Assembly (NCBI RefSeq): GCF_038051995.1 | Contig: NZ_CP150290.1 | Location: 5,989,001 to 6,053,000, forward strand | Length of the DNA stretch: 64,000 nt | Direction of reading: 5' to 3' | DNA from: Paenibacillus sp. FSL H8-0537 | GTDB lineage: Bacteria; Bacillota; Bacilli; Paenibacillales; Paenibacillaceae | Translations under genes and position numbers: made by a program | Notes under the pieces: model-generated | What the model was told of the DNA's origin: nothing | Seen by the model: only the letters and a program-made list of their open reading frames with translations | The model's database searches: none | Shown here: positions 54,146 through 64,000 of the stretch, in pieces | Layout of the letters: every line of letters starts with the position of its first letter | Position numbering within the stretch: the stretch's first letter is position 1

Positions 54146-54154
54146 TGCTATAAT
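54146..54154 (+). promoter_or_regulatory. Extended -10 promoter of the dual-kinase gene
   Basis: TGCTATAAT, a perfect TG-N-TATAAT. The start point would be near 54161, which excludes the upstream ATG at 54132 as start codon. Confidence 0.6.
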
Positions 54155-54200
54155 GTGTAGGAATAACAATATAGAGCGATCAAAGAGGTTCTATTCATTT

Positions 54201-57200
54201 ATGACAAAATTGATGAACATCATGCAGACAAAACCTATCACACGTTTTAAATATATAACGATCATACTATTGATTTTTGCTGTATTAGTTGGCATGAGAT
54301 GGGCGTGGTCTGTCGTTTTTCCCATGTCTGATCAGCAACCGCGTGCCGTTGGCGGCGTGCTTGACCTTCGCGGTATCGATTTAAAAAATTCTTCTGTGCT
54401 CAATTTGAATGGAGAATGGCAGTTCTATTCTGAAAAATTCTTAACGGGCAGCGAGCTTTCGGAGACGGAATCCGATGCAAGTCACGTTGTCGTTCCAGGC
54501 GATTGGAGCAGCGTGCTGCCGCATCATTCAAGCAACTCGTACGGGTATGGAACGTATCGTCTTCGCCTTTTGATCGATCCGCTTCAGACTCCTGTTTCAT
54601 TCTGGTTTAAAACCATTCAGGCGGCATCAGAAATTGAAATTAACGGAAAAAAGGATGGGGGCAAGGGCAAGCTTGCCGACTCTGCCTATGAATATACGCC
54701 GAAAAGCGCCTCTTTCACCTCTATGTATGGCATCGAAGGAACGACAGAGATCGAATTGGTCATTCGTGCAGCCAATTTTGACAGCCCCTATAAGGGCGGA
54801 ATTGTAACGCCGATTCGCTTTGGCAGTACCGCCACTATTGATTTTGTACGCTGGTACTCGATTGGGTTTCAAATGCTCATTTTTCTTATTCTGCTGCTTC
54901 ATTGCGCATATGCTTGCATTCTCTACCTATTAAGTCCGCAAGAGAAGACCTTGTTGTTCGCAGCGCTATTAACGTTATCCGTTGGCATTACCATTCTAAT
55001 TGGTCACGACAATATACTTTTATTATGGCTACCGATCAACTATACTTGGGCGTTCAAGATTAGACTGATCGCTCTGCTGTGGCAAAATGTGTTCCTGCTG
55101 CTGCTATTCAATAGCTTCAACACCGCCCCACTGAAAGAGAACTGGTTCCGCACATACCATGCGGCCGTCGTTGTTCTTACCGTCATTTTTCTAGTTTCGC
55201 CAGTCTCAATCGTTTATAGACTTATCCATTTCAATGTATTGAATACGATAAATTTCATCTCATTCGTTTGGTTTATCTACATAGTAGGAACGATGATTTT
55301 GCAAAAAAATAAAGATAATGACATCATTTTCTTGCTGTTATCTGCAGCAGGCATTCTTTCCAACTTATTATGGAGTATGGCTGAAAATATAAGAGATGCT
55401 ACCACCGTCTACTATCCCCTCGACATTATTTTTGCCATTATTGGCTTTTCGGCCTATTGGTTTAAAAAATATTTTCGAAATGCGATAGAAAACAGAGATT
55501 TGAACAAGCAGCTGCAAAAAGCGGATAAAATTAAAGACCAGTTTTTGGCTAATACGTCTCATGAGCTCCGTACCCCACTGCATGGCATTATGAATATTGC
55601 TTATAATGTTGTCACCAAAGAGAAGACTAGGCTTGCGAAAAGCAGTCTTGAGGATATGCAGCTCCTCATTACGATCAGCAGGCGAATGTCGCATCTGCTT
55701 GGCGATCTTCTTGATATTGCTCGGCTTCAGGAACAACGCATTGTTTTGCAGCGGGAGCCCTTGAGCATTCAGGCTATCGCACCCGGTGTTATCGCGATGC
55801 TGCAATTCATGAAGGAGCACAAGCCAATTAACCTGCATATGGATATATCCGAATCACTGCCCTTCGTTATGGCTGATGAGAAAAGGCTCGTTCAAATTTT
55901 ATATAACCTGCTGCATAATGCGCTCAAGTATACGGAGGAAGGAAGCATTGTCATCTCAGCCGAAATAAGAGACACGCAAGCGATTATTCATATTTCCGAT
56001 ACAGGACTCGGTATAGATAAAGAAACGCAGGAGAAGATTTTTCTCCCTTATGAGCAAGGTTCTTTTGGAACAAGCGACGGGCAAGGCATTGGACTGGGCT
56101 TAAGCATTTGCAAGCAGCTTGTCGAGCTGCACGGCGGAGCATTGACGGTTCGCTCTGAATTGGGCAAGGGCTCTGTATTCAGCTTTAATTTGCCTTTGGC
56201 AGATGAGGCTAAGCTTCTGCTAGCGCAGTTCCCGAAAACTTCTGGACAAGTGCCAGCAATTATGGAGGAGACGCCCGCTGGCTTCCTGCTCCCGCATCAT
56301 TTCCCAGGAGAAATAGAGGCTGCTGCCACACTTGCGCCGCTGCTCAAGGAAGAGTACACCCATATTCTTGCCGTTGATGACGATCCGATCAATCTGAATG
56401 TTCTCGCGAGCATTCTTTCGACCGAACCGTACACCATTACAACCGCCCGTTCCGGACGTGAAGCGCTGCAATTGCTTGGGACAAGGCAGTGGGATTTGCT
56501 TATCGCTGACGTCATGATGCCACAAATGTCCGGCTATGAATTAACACAGAAAGTAAGAGAGAAGTTTTCCATGTCGGAGCTGCCCGTATTGCTTCTTACC
56601 GCACGCAGCCAGCGAGCTGACATTTACACCGGATTTTCAGCGGGAGCAAGCGACTACGTGACGAAGCCCGTAGATGCTCTGGAGTTAAAATATCGGATCA
56701 GAGCATTGATAGCGCTGAAGCAATCCATTAATGAGCGTCTCCGTATGGAGGCCGCCTATTTGCAAGCGCAAATCCAGCCCCACTTCCTATTCAACACCCT
56801 TAATTCATTAATGGCATTAAGTGATATTGATACGGAGAGCATGCGCAAGCTGGGTGAGGCTTTCTCGTCCTTTTTACGGATTAGCTTTGATTATCTGAAT
56901 ACAGGAGAGTTAGTAGAGCTGTCTCATGAGCTCGCGCTCGTCGAAGCCTATCTATATATTGAAAAAACGCGGTTCGGGAATCGGCTGTCGATTGAATGGG
57001 AGGTGGAGCCGGGCATCCGCCTGCTGCTGCCCCCGCTCTCTATTCAGCCGCTGATCGAAAATGCCGTCAAGCACGGACTCCTCAGCCGAAAAGCGGGAGG
57101 TACGATTCAGCTTTCCATCACTCGCCGGGAGGGCTTTACCCTTATTGAAGTAAAAGATAATGGCAAGGGGATGGATCAGGAGAAGGTGGTTCAATTGCAA

Positions 57201-57341
57201 AATGCTGCTTTGAGTGAAAAAGCTGGAATTGGCATCCCTAATACGAATCGACGATTGCAGCAGCTATACGGCCAGGGCTTGTCAATTGTGAGCAGCATTA
57301 ATGAAGGAACAACGGTGTCGTTTGTTATACCGGATCGATAG
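54201..57341 (+). CDS. 7TM-type hybrid sensor with two histidine-kinase modules
   Basis: 1046 residues from the ATG at 54201 (AAAGAGG upstream). N-terminal helix, extracellular jelly-roll domain of the 7TMR-DISM kind ([35 protein letters not shown]), then seven membrane helices (~220-425). The first kinase module is HisKA with H454 ([12 protein letters not shown]), an ATPase domain ([25 protein letters not shown]), followed by a receiver with D770 ([11 protein letters not shown]). After it comes a second, LytS-type module: H861 in [14 protein letters not shown], then [11 protein letters not shown] and [16 protein letters not shown]. It detects an extracellular, probably carbohydrate, ligand. 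No DNA-binding partner is adjacent. Alternative starts (54213, 54222) are possible. Confidence 0.9.
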   Translation: MTKLMNIMQTKPITRFKYITIILLIFAVLVGMRWAWSVVFPMSDQQPRAVGGVLDLRGIDLKNSSVLNLNGEWQFYSEKFLTGSELSETESDASHVVVPGDWSSVLPHHSSNSYGYGTYRLRLLIDPLQTPVSFWFKTIQAASEIEINGKKDGGKGKLADSAYEYTPKSASFTSMYGIEGTTEIELVIRAANFDSPYKGGIVTPIRFGSTATIDFVRWYSIGFQMLIFLILLLHCAYACILYLLSPQEKTLLFAALLTLSVGITILIGHDNILLLWLPINYTWAFKIRLIALLWQNVFLLLLFNSFNTAPLKENWFRTYHAAVVVLTVIFLVSPVSIVYRLIHFNVLNTINFISFVWFIYIVGTMILQKNKDNDIIFLLLSAAGILSNLLWSMAENIRDATTVYYPLDIIFAIIGFSAYWFKKYFRNAIENRDLNKQLQKADKIKDQFLANTSHELRTPLHGIMNIAYNVVTKEKTRLAKSSLEDMQLLITISRRMSHLLGDLLDIARLQEQRIVLQREPLSIQAIAPGVIAMLQFMKEHKPINLHMDISESLPFVMADEKRLVQILYNLLHNALKYTEEGSIVISAEIRDTQAIIHISDTGLGIDKETQEKIFLPYEQGSFGTSDGQGIGLGLSICKQLVELHGGALTVRSELGKGSVFSFNLPLADEAKLLLAQFPKTSGQVPAIMEETPAGFLLPHHFPGEIEAAATLAPLLKEEYTHILAVDDDPINLNVLASILSTEPYTITTARSGREALQLLGTRQWDLLIADVMMPQMSGYELTQKVREKFSMSELPVLLLTARSQRADIYTGFSAGASDYVTKPVDALELKYRIRALIALKQSINERLRMEAAYLQAQIQPHFLFNTLNSLMALSDIDTESMRKLGEAFSSFLRISFDYLNTGELVELSHELALVEAYLYIEKTRFGNRLSIEWEVEPGIRLLLPPLSIQPLIENAVKHGLLSRKAGGTIQLSITRREGFTLIEVKDNGKGMDQEKVVQLQNAALSEKAGIGIPNTNRRLQQLYGQGLSIVSSINEGTTVSFVIPDR

Positions 57342-57359
57342 GCCCAGCCCAGCAGTGCT

Positions 57360-57644
57360 GTAGCTGAAAAAATTGGAAAAGCTCCAGATAGCGTGTTCAA
57401 AACGGCCGGAGAGAAGAAGCTTGAAATGCTTCCAGTGAAGGATTTGCAAAAGTGGACGGGCTACATACGCGGCGGCTGTTCTCCAATCGGTATAAAAAAA
57501 CGGTATCCTACCTTTATCGACAGCAGCGCTGAATGACAGGGGACGATCGTCGTCAGCGCCGGGAAGATTGGCCTGCAACTGGAGCTTTCCCCTGAACAGC
57601 TCACTGCTACTGTCGCTGCATCATTTACTGAGGCCATAAAATAA
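57360..57644 (+). pseudogene. ybaK: Remnant of a YbaK-type Cys-tRNA(Pro) deacylase gene
   Basis: Reading from 57360 gives [15 protein letters not shown], then [40 protein letters not shown], a TGA stop (in SSAE-stop), then GTIVVSAGKIGLQLELSPEQ and ASFTEAIK-stop. These blocks match YbaK in order. The N-terminus is missing, the central part after FKT (about 30 residues in functional YbaK) is deleted, and the frame is interrupted by TGA. There is no start or ribosome site, so no protein is expected. YbaK normally removes Cys mischarged on tRNA-Pro. Confidence 0.8.
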
Positions 57645-57650
57645 GCAGCT

Positions 57651-57684
57651 AGGGGCTGCTAATTTAATTAGCATTTGCCCCTAA
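57651..57684. terminator. Hairpin after the DinB-like gene
   Basis: CTAGGGGCTGCTAATT / AATTAGCATTTGCCCCTAG-type imperfect stem (TAGGGGC with GCCCCTA, inner GCTAATT with AATTAGC). The minus-strand sequence beyond it is TTATTTTA. Confidence 0.5.
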
Positions 57685-57710
57685 GCAACTGTAAAAGGTA
57701 CTTCTACCCG

Positions 57711-58208
57711 TTACGCCGGGAATCCGCCCCCTGGTGGCGGCCATGCACCATAAAAGCGGCGCAGCAGCACAATTTCACCCAGATGGTACGAATTGTGGGA
57801 TGCAATATTGCGCAGCAGACCCGCCTTTGTCTCACCCGGAAAATAAAGAAGCGGCTCATCCAGCTGTGCGGTTTCGGCCATAGCTACTGCTTGATCAACC
57901 CCGGCCAGAAAGGCCTGAATATCCGCCTGCCAAGATACCTCATCTTGCGGAGCGGTCTCTTCAGGCCAGCTCTCCATGACGTTTGCGGGAAGCTGCGGCT
58001 TACGTCCTTCCAAATGCTCCAGCATGAAATGCTGCCAGTAATGCATGTGTTTTAGCAGCTGGTAGATGCTGTAAGGCATATTTTGATGTACGCGCCCAGC
58101 TAACTCAGCATTAATGTCAGGTAAAGCACGGGCAATACGGATATGACCGCGTTCCCCTACCAGCGATTTGACAAGGGCTTGGCCAAATAAATGATTTGCA
58201 TTGGACAT
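57711..58208 (-). CDS. DinB-like metal-dependent hydrolase superfamily protein
   Basis: 165 residues, four-helix DinB/YfiT fold. The His residues expected at the metal site are visible: LLKHMHYWQHFMLEHLEG (~50-65) and ASHNSYHLGEIVLLRRFYGAWPPPGGG near the end (HNSYHxGEI). DinB-superfamily proteins include thiol transferases and hydrolases using bacillithiol or mycothiol; the reaction here is unknown. It is transcribed alone. GAGAGGATG lies upstream of the ATG at 58208. Confidence 0.88.
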   Translation of the reverse strand: MSNANHLFGQALVKSLVGERGHIRIARALPDINAELAGRVHQNMPYSIYQLLKHMHYWQHFMLEHLEGRKPQLPANVMESWPEETAPQDEVSWQADIQAFLAGVDQAVAMAETAQLDEPLLYFPGETKAGLLRNIASHNSYHLGEIVLLRRFYGAWPPPGGGFPA

Positions 58209-58390
58209 GTATCTTCATCCTCTCTTGTAGACCCTTCTGCCACAGGCATGAATGATCTGTATTAGATTGTACCTCTTCGTGAAAAGCGATGTCCAGTTTG
58301 CTCTCCTATGCTCATAACCAGCTAACTCTGCTTCTCCTAGCACTTTCGACTAAAGCTATCGCTGAGGAGCTTTTAGCCATACGTATTTCT

Positions 58391-58441
58391 GAAAATAAAA
58401 CGGCGGCAGCTCCCGAGCATAATTTCGGGAGCCTCCGCCGT
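58391..58441 (-). terminator. Terminator of the double-GH43 gene
   Basis: Stem ACGGCGG-x2-GCTCCCGA / TCGGGAGC-x2-CCGCCGT; the minus-strand tail is TTTTATTTT. Confidence 0.85.
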
Positions 58442-58479
58442 ATTTTTATTTCGCTGATTTTTCAGCTGGTTTCTATTGC

Positions 58480-61400
58480 TTATTCTACGAATGCGGCCAA
58501 AATCGTTGCGACTTCAGCTCGGGTAATGCTGCCCTGTGGTTTGAGCGTACCATCGTCGTAGCCATTCAGTACATTTGCTGTGGACAAGGCGGCTATCGCC
58601 TCCTTCGCCCACTCTGAAATCGCTGCATCATCAGTAAATGTAAGCTCATTACTATCCCCACTGAGCGCAAGCTTTTCTTTCATAATGCGGTATACAAGCA
58701 CAAAAGCTTCCTCTCGTGTAATGGCATCGCCAGGCCTGAACATGCCAGAGGCATCGCCGCTAACAATTCCTGCTTCACGCAAAGCATGAACCGCCTCACT
58801 GTACCAAGCATCTGCCGATACATCGCTGAAGCTTGCCGTTGATCCAGCAGCAGCAGTAGAGTCGAGACCAAGCATGCGATAGGCGACCGTCACAAATTCA
58901 GAACGACTCATCGCGGCATTTGGCTTGAAGCTGCCGCCTGGATAACCCTTCATTAATCCTTTTTCCGTCAGCTTTGTAATCGAAGCGCTTGCCCAATGGT
59001 TCGCTGTATCGTTAAAAGCGCTAGTCGGCGGTGTGCTAGGTGCCACACTCGGTTTTGGACTAGGTGTTGCTGGCGTCGAACTTGGCTGGGTTCCCGTTGA
59101 ACCCGAGCTTGGTGTCGTCGGTGTTGGTGTTGGACTAGGTGTCGGTGTCGGTGTCGGTGTCGGTGTTGGTGTCGGTGTTGGTGTCGGTGTTCCACCACCG
59201 TTATCTTCCCCTGCGGTTACCGTCACTGCCGATACGGCGATAAATCCACCATCTACCGTGGCAACGCTAATATTGGCTGTACCTTCTCCAATTGCCTGCA
59301 CACGGCCTGCTGCATCCACCACTGCCACCGCCGAATTACTGCTCGACCAAACAACAGATTTATTCGTCGCAGCCGCAGGCGCAACATTTGCTGTAAGCTG
59401 CGCTCCTTCCCCTGCTTTCAGTGCAAGCGCTGAAGGCGTTAGCTGTACACCTGTTACTTTTGTTCCTGAATCGGACTGTCCGGCCTTCGGTACACTTACA
59501 AGCAGGCGATCATATTCCGCTTGTGTTACAGGAATAACGGTACCGTGGCGCGGCCTTGACGGCAGGTCATAATTCGTTGATAGCTTCCATTCCCCTGAAT
59601 CGAGGTCTGTTGTCTCAAACGGCACATAGCCGCGGCCGCCAAATTCATCAATGAACATATACCATTTTTCCTCGGTATTGGACTTGAATATAGTTGGACC
59701 TTCCCCTTGACCAATTTGTCCGCGCCCAATGCCCTCCTTGATCAGCTTAAAGCTGCTGTCAAAGACACTGCTGCCTGACTCCTGAAAAATAAACTTCCCA
59801 TTCGGCGTTGCGTTGCTAGTGCTGCGCTCATCCTTGGTAAAACGATATACTTTGCCATCATGCCCAATCATCGTCGTATCAATAATCGAATAACCATCAT
59901 TCATATACTCGATCGGCTCCGAGAACGTATAGAAATCACGTGTCTTAGCTACCATCATGCGCTGATGCGTACCTACGCTGTGACTTTCATCTTCATACAT
60001 TTTCGATGCCCAAAATACGGCGTATTCTCCTGTCTTCTCGTCGTAAAATGCTTCAGGAGCCCAAGTATTTCCGGCTTCTGGCGGTGATACCTCTACCATT
60101 CGCTGGTTCGACCAATTCACAAGATCCGTCGATTCCCAAACCATAATCGAACGGCTTCCGCTCGTTTGGGAGGCACCCCAATCACCATTGCCGTAAATTT
60201 TCAAATCGGTTGCAATCAGATAAAACTTATCGCCCTCTGGGGAACGAATAATAAACGGATCACGTAATCCTTTTTCACCCAAATTTGAAGTGATTGCTGG
60301 AAGTCCGTCATTCAGCTCCTGCCAATGCAGCGCGTCATTGCCTTTGCTTAGTGCAAAATAAATTTGCTCACCGCTTGCCGAGCCTTCACCTGTAAAATAA
60401 GTGAATGCATAGCCTTTATAATCAACTGGCGCAGGCAGCGGCTTCACCGTTGCTATAAACGCCTTCGAAATAGAGGTTGTGCCATTCGAGATGATGGCGG
60501 TCAGCTTAACGGTTACAGCCTCTGCGCCATGCGCGGGACGTGTAACCTCGCCTGTTGCCGTGATAACAGCAGGCTGCTCGCTGACCCATGCAATGGTAGA
60601 CCCGTTCGCTCCCTTGACAGGCAGCGTCAAATGACCGCGCACATCAGCCAGGTTATGGACCACTAGAGTTTGCGCGTCCAGCAGCGCTTTTTCCATGAGG
60701 CTCGCATCCTTCTCCACGGTAACTGTGAAGCTGCGAATCACTGATTTGGCGCCATCTGTTATTGTCGCCGTTAGCGTCACGCTCTGATTGCCCGCCTCAT
60801 AGGCAGGACGAGTCACGATGCCCGTTCTTGAAATCACGCTCGGTGTGCCCGAAGCCCAAGTGATTGTCGTGCCATGTCCAGCGCTTGCTGGAAGCTTCAA
60901 ATTCGTGCGAACGCTATCCTTGCTCGTATTGCCGTTCAGGAAAGCGCTGTAATCCAATTGGTTCGCCGCATATTCCAGCGTAAGTCCATCTAGCGCGGCA
61001 ATCTTCGCTGTTGCCTCCTGCTGAAGCACTCCGATTTGCGCTCCGCTCAAGGCGCCATTGAACAGCTTGAAATCAGCAATCATGCCGCCGAAATACGGAT
61101 CCAATGAATAAAAGGATTTGCCGATATAACCGCTGATGCCGCCTGCATTTTGAATTTGGGCCATAGTCTTGCCGCCCGTTGGTGTTGCTCCTACCATAAC
61201 GCCATCAATATAGAGCGTTAGCGTCTGCTCCTCTTCAGATAAAACCGCCGTGACCAGCTTCCACTGATTACTCGGCAGTCCAACGGTATGCTGCGCCGCA
61301 ACCTCGTTGTTCCATGAATTTGTCGCAATGCCCGCACGCGCATTCGCGGATGACGTATTATAACGCGGTGTAAAATACATATATTTGGTGCTGTTCTGCC

Positions 61401-64000
61401 CCAATGCGAAGGCCCATTCCGCCCCAGCCTTGCCGCTCCAGTTCATCAGCATGGATACCGTCGTATCGGTCAGGCCATCGGTCGCTCCTTTTGGCAGTTC
61501 AATATAGGAGTTGGCCGTGCCGCCTGCGAAGCTGATAACACCATTTTGCCCCGCATGAATCCACTCTGCCTTTTGCGAGTTGACCCAAGTGCCATTAAAG
61601 CTTCCAGCCAAATCCTTTACCGTCGTGCCATCTACTTGACCCATATCATAATGGACGATCGCCTTAGGCGCCTCCGGCTGCCCGCCGCCTCCCGGTGTTT
61701 CCGGCATGTCTGCTGCAAGCGCAGCAACCTGCTCCTTCGTCAGCGCCCGATTGTAAATACGGAAATCATCGAGCTTGCCGTCGAACAAGCTGTGACTCGC
61801 ATTACGGGATTTTCCGATGTAGTTCATCGTCGTCTGCAACAGCATGCGCGGCTCTACGTTGAAGGTGCTGCTGCGCGATACTTCTTTCCCGTCCACATAC
61901 ATGACCGCCTCGAAGCCATCAATGGATACCGCCACATGATGCCAAGCACTTGCCGCTGGCTTCGCCGAGCGAAGCGCATATTTATAGCCTGCGCCAAGCA
62001 GTGTCGAGTCATTGGCAAACTTCTCTGTGAATGGTGTCACGATCGCAAACTCAAGGCCTCCATTATCGCCTGTCGTGCTCAAATACATCGTATTGCGGTT
62101 AGCGGCTCTGCCCGTGTCTGAGGCAAAGTCAAAAATCCGCTGGTTGAGCTTGTTCTGATCCGCCCTCACCCAAGTCGCAATAGTCGTCTTCTCCAAATTC
62201 AAATCGCGAACAAGATTGTCTGGCAGCTTGACATAGCCCGTTGTGCCGTTCAGCTCCACCGAGCTGCCGGAGTCGCCGATTTTATCTGTCTCGTTTATGG
62301 CGGCTCCGCCAACGAGCTCCGCATCATGTCCTTGACCGGACATATCCTTCACAAGCGTGCCCGTTACGCTGCTGCTGTCGAACGTGTAATGCACGACAGG
62401 CTGCTCCTTTTCCACTGGACCAGATACGCCGTATTTCGCTTGCAGCGCATCATATTCCGCCCGCGTCACCGGAATGACCGTGCCGTGGCGCGGCCCTGGC
62501 GGCAGTGCATATTGATCCTCAGCGAGCAGATTATCCCTGAACTGCGCTCCGTCCTCCAGATTGTTCGAGACGCGCACATGATAGGGCCAGGAATCGAGGA
62601 ACATATACCATTTATTGTCCCGAATACCCTTGAATACGGTAGGCCCTTCGTTATTGCCTCCATGACCAATTCGTCCCTGGTTGCCATTTTTCGTACCGGC
62701 AATCGCCGGGAACTGATAGCCATTGGCCGCAATGCCATCCACATCGTCAAAGACGTTTGCTGCCTTCTCGTAATACACCTTGTAGCCGATTTCCGATTTC
62801 GTAAAACGATACAGGCTATTGCCCTCCTGTACCATCGTCGTATCAATCGTCGGGAACGCTTCATCCATATACACCTTTGGCTCGGAGAAGGTATAGAAAT
62901 CCCGCGTTGTCGCGTAATACATGACATTGTATTGCCCCGATGGGCGGCCGCCCGTATACTTACCATACGTATCAGCAACCTTCATCGAGGAAGCCCAGAA
63001 TACGACGTATTGACCTGTCTTCTCGTCGTAAATGGCCTCTGGCGCCCAAGTGTTGCCCCCGTTTTTCGGCGCGATATCGACCATGCGCTGCTCGCTCCAA
63101 TTGACGAGATCCTCAGATTCCCAAATCATAATGGAATGGCTGCCCGTTATTTGCGCTTGGTCAAAGTTCGTGCTTTCGCCCATGTGCAAATCCGTCGCCA
63201 GCAAATAAAACTTATCGCCTTCATGGGAGCGCATAATGAATGGATCGCGCAGCCCCTTCTCGCCAAGTGTCGATTGAATAATCGACTTGCCGTTATTCAG
63301 CGCCCGCCACTTGAGCGGGTCCTCGGCTGTCGCAAAGGAAATTTCCTCTCCGCCCTCATATTCCCCGGTAAAATAAGCAAAGAAATACGCGTCATAATCA
63401 AGGCTCGGCGGAGCCTGCTTCACGGTCAGTTGGAACAGCCGCTCCACGCTTGCACTGCCTTTTTTCACCGTGGCCTTCAGTGTAACAGCGGCATCCCTGT
63501 CCGCAGGACGCAGCACTCTGCCGAGCTGCGTCACATCGCTCGCCGCCTGTACCGAGCCTTTTACGATCGCCGGATCGCTTGATTCCCACTCGATGCTTGC
63601 GCCATTGACTCCAAGCTGCGGCAGCGTCAAATTGCCCTTAACCTGATCGAGATGAGGAATATTCAGAGCGTCCGCATCTGCTTGAGCAATAGCGCTTTCA
63701 GAATATTCCTTCAGTACTTTAAAGCTCAGCACTCGCTGCACGGAAAGCCCCTGATAGGTCAGGCTCGCCGTTAACTGTACCGACTTATCCGCTCCTGATG
63801 CCGCTGGACGTGTCACCTTTCCATCTGCGGCGATGACCGATGCATCGCTGGAGCTCCATGCAATCGCTACGCCATTGCGTCCAGTTGCTGGCAGCGTCAG
63901 ATTTTTCGTAACCGCATCAGCGCTCACATCGCCTGAGGCAAGCATCGCCGCTGGAGCTAGTGCATCCGCTGCTGCTGTCAGCACAAGCTGCTTGAGATCC
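58480..64000 (-). CDS. SLH-anchored protein with two GH43 domains (N-terminus outside window)
   Basis: The frame stays open to 64000, so the start and signal peptide lie beyond. The visible 1839 residues run: two atrophied Ig-like domains, GH43 copy 1 (~195-530), two LamG/concanavalin-like domains (~540-1000), two more Ig-like domains, GH43 copy 2 (~1190-1500), a Big_2 domain, a Thr/Pro repeat linker and three SLH domains (~1660-end). The GH43 copies share GEKGLRDPFI-x-RS-x-EGDKFYL-x-ATDL and NTWAPEA-x-YDEKTG. They most resemble arabinan-degrading or arabinofuranosidase-type GH43 enzymes; the substrate is inferred. LamG domains probably bind polysaccharide. Like the gene at 23775 it would act on the cell surface. 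Confidence 0.88.
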   Translation of the reverse strand, partial: DLKQLVLTAAADALAPAAMLASGDVSADAVTKNLTLPATGRNGVAIAWSSSDASVIAADGKVTRPAASGADKSVQLTASLTYQGLSVQRVLSFKVLKEYSESAIAQADADALNIPHLDQVKGNLTLPQLGVNGASIEWESSDPAIVKGSVQAASDVTQLGRVLRPADRDAAVTLKATVKKGSASVERLFQLTVKQAPPSLDYDAYFFAYFTGEYEGGEEISFATAEDPLKWRALNNGKSIIQSTLGEKGLRDPFIMRSHEGDKFYLLATDLHMGESTNFDQAQITGSHSIMIWESEDLVNWSEQRMVDIAPKNGGNTWAPEAIYDEKTGQYVVFWASSMKVADTYGKYTGGRPSGQYNVMYYATTRDFYTFSEPKVYMDEAFPTIDTTMVQEGNSLYRFTKSEIGYKVYYEKAANVFDDVDGIAANGYQFPAIAGTKNGNQGRIGHGGNNEGPTVFKGIRDNKWYMFLDSWPYHVRVSNNLEDGAQFRDNLLAEDQYALPPGPRHGTVIPVTRAEYDALQAKYGVSGPVEKEQPVVHYTFDSSSVTGTLVKDMSGQGHDAELVGGAAINETDKIGDSGSSVELNGTTGYVKLPDNLVRDLNLEKTTIATWVRADQNKLNQRIFDFASDTGRAANRNTMYLSTTGDNGGLEFAIVTPFTEKFANDSTLLGAGYKYALRSAKPAASAWHHVAVSIDGFEAVMYVDGKEVSRSSTFNVEPRMLLQTTMNYIGKSRNASHSLFDGKLDDFRIYNRALTKEQVAALAADMPETPGGGGQPEAPKAIVHYDMGQVDGTTVKDLAGSFNGTWVNSQKAEWIHAGQNGVISFAGGTANSYIELPKGATDGLTDTTVSMLMNWSGKAGAEWAFALGQNSTKYMYFTPRYNTSSANARAGIATNSWNNEVAAQHTVGLPSNQWKLVTAVLSEEEQTLTLYIDGVMVGATPTGGKTMAQIQNAGGISGYIGKSFYSLDPYFGGMIADFKLFNGALSGAQIGVLQQEATAKIAALDGLTLEYAANQLDYSAFLNGNTSKDSVRTNLKLPASAGHGTTITWASGTPSVISRTGIVTRPAYEAGNQSVTLTATITDGAKSVIRSFTVTVEKDASLMEKALLDAQTLVVHNLADVRGHLTLPVKGANGSTIAWVSEQPAVITATGEVTRPAHGAEAVTVKLTAIISNGTTSISKAFIATVKPLPAPVDYKGYAFTYFTGEGSASGEQIYFALSKGNDALHWQELNDGLPAITSNLGEKGLRDPFIIRSPEGDKFYLIATDLKIYGNGDWGASQTSGSRSIMVWESTDLVNWSNQRMVEVSPPEAGNTWAPEAFYDEKTGEYAVFWASKMYEDESHSVGTHQRMMVAKTRDFYTFSEPIEYMNDGYSIIDTTMIGHDGKVYRFTKDERSTSNATPNGKFIFQESGSSVFDSSFKLIKEGIGRGQIGQGEGPTIFKSNTEEKWYMFIDEFGGRGYVPFETTDLDSGEWKLSTNYDLPSRPRHGTVIPVTQAEYDRLLVSVPKAGQSDSGTKVTGVQLTPSALALKAGEGAQLTANVAPAAATNKSVVWSSSNSAVAVVDAAGRVQAIGEGTANISVATVDGGFIAVSAVTVTAGEDNGGGTPTPTPTPTPTPTPTPTPSPTPTPTTPSSGSTGTQPSSTPATPSPKPSVAPSTPPTSAFNDTANHWASASITKLTEKGLMKGYPGGSFKPNAAMSRSEFVTVAYRMLGLDSTAAAGSTASFSDVSADAWYSEAVHALREAGIVSGDASGMFRPGDAITREEAFVLVYRIMKEKLALSGDSNELTFTDDAAISEWAKEAIAALSTANVLNGYDDGTLKPQGSITRAEVATILAAFVE
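59108..59192 (-). repeat. Hexanucleotide repeats coding a Thr/Pro linker
   Basis: Runs of GGTGTC/GGTGTT on the plus strand encode alternating Pro-Thr between the Big_2 and SLH domains. Such a tract can change length by slippage in steps of two residues without breaking the frame. Confidence 0.8.

Noticed and set aside
62326..63582. 418-codon open frame antisense to the double-GH43 gene
   Set aside because: Fully opposite a recognisable GH43 domain, with no family motifs and no ribosome site; it arises from codon bias of the real gene.
1..64000. Search for tRNA, rRNA, riboswitch or T-box leaders
   Set aside because: No cloverleaf, rRNA stretch or recognised riboswitch core was found on either strand by eye; short or divergent ones could be missed.

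Overview
The window looks like a chromosomal stretch of a Paenibacillus or close relative. Pointers are three very large secreted proteins ending in triple S-layer homology (SLH) repeats, YesM/YesN-type two-component systems beside sugar ABC transporters that lack their own ATPase, strong GGAGG ribosome sites with several TTG starts, and intergenic repeat families. No rRNA, tRNA, CRISPR array, prophage or transposase gene was seen.

Layout. Positions 1-6931 (minus strand) are an exopolysaccharide locus: Wzz-like co-polymerase and tyrosine autokinase, then 1.1 kb of repeats, then GalU, a priming sugar transferase, a GT4 glycosyltransferase, a Wzy-like polymerase and the start of another glycosyltransferase. 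7300-8383 holds two small unknown genes. 8855-12837 (plus) is an HSP90-family ATPase followed by two paralogous helical-repeat proteins. 12955-14583 is a secreted duplicated-domain protein with a copper-amine-oxidase-like stalk. 15229-21333 is a 2034-residue SLH protein with a propeller and eight X2-type repeats. 21799-23529 is a chemoreceptor. 23775-27545 is an SLH-anchored GH43 enzyme. 27898-29874 is an AraC regulator that reads in frame, through a Fur-controlled promoter, into a siderophore-binding lipoprotein. 30054-35653 is a sugar-uptake and oxidoreductase operon, and 36581-39948 its probable YesMN-type two-component system. 40126-43172 contains small and housekeeping genes and an orphan CheW. 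43298-49232 is a YtfQRT/YjfF-like pyranose/furanose ABC operon, divergent from a histidine kinase, response regulator and third binding protein (49510-54017). 54201-57341 is a receptor with two kinase modules. After a ybaK remnant and a DinB-like gene, 58480-64000 is an SLH protein with two GH43 domains, cut off by the window end.

How the parts fit. Much of the window serves breakdown and uptake of plant polysaccharide: cell-wall-anchored GH43 enzymes release oligosaccharides, two ABC systems import them, two-component systems sense them. Consensus or near-consensus cre sites at three of these promoters suggest CcpA control. The intergenic space is unusual: a 97-bp composite hairpin repeat (nine units at five loci), a pair of about 117-bp hairpins whose inner stems differ but still pair, and a 543-bp MITE-like element with terminal inverted repeats and a second partial copy.

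All calls come from reading the sequence. Family names rest on recognised motifs, not on database searches.
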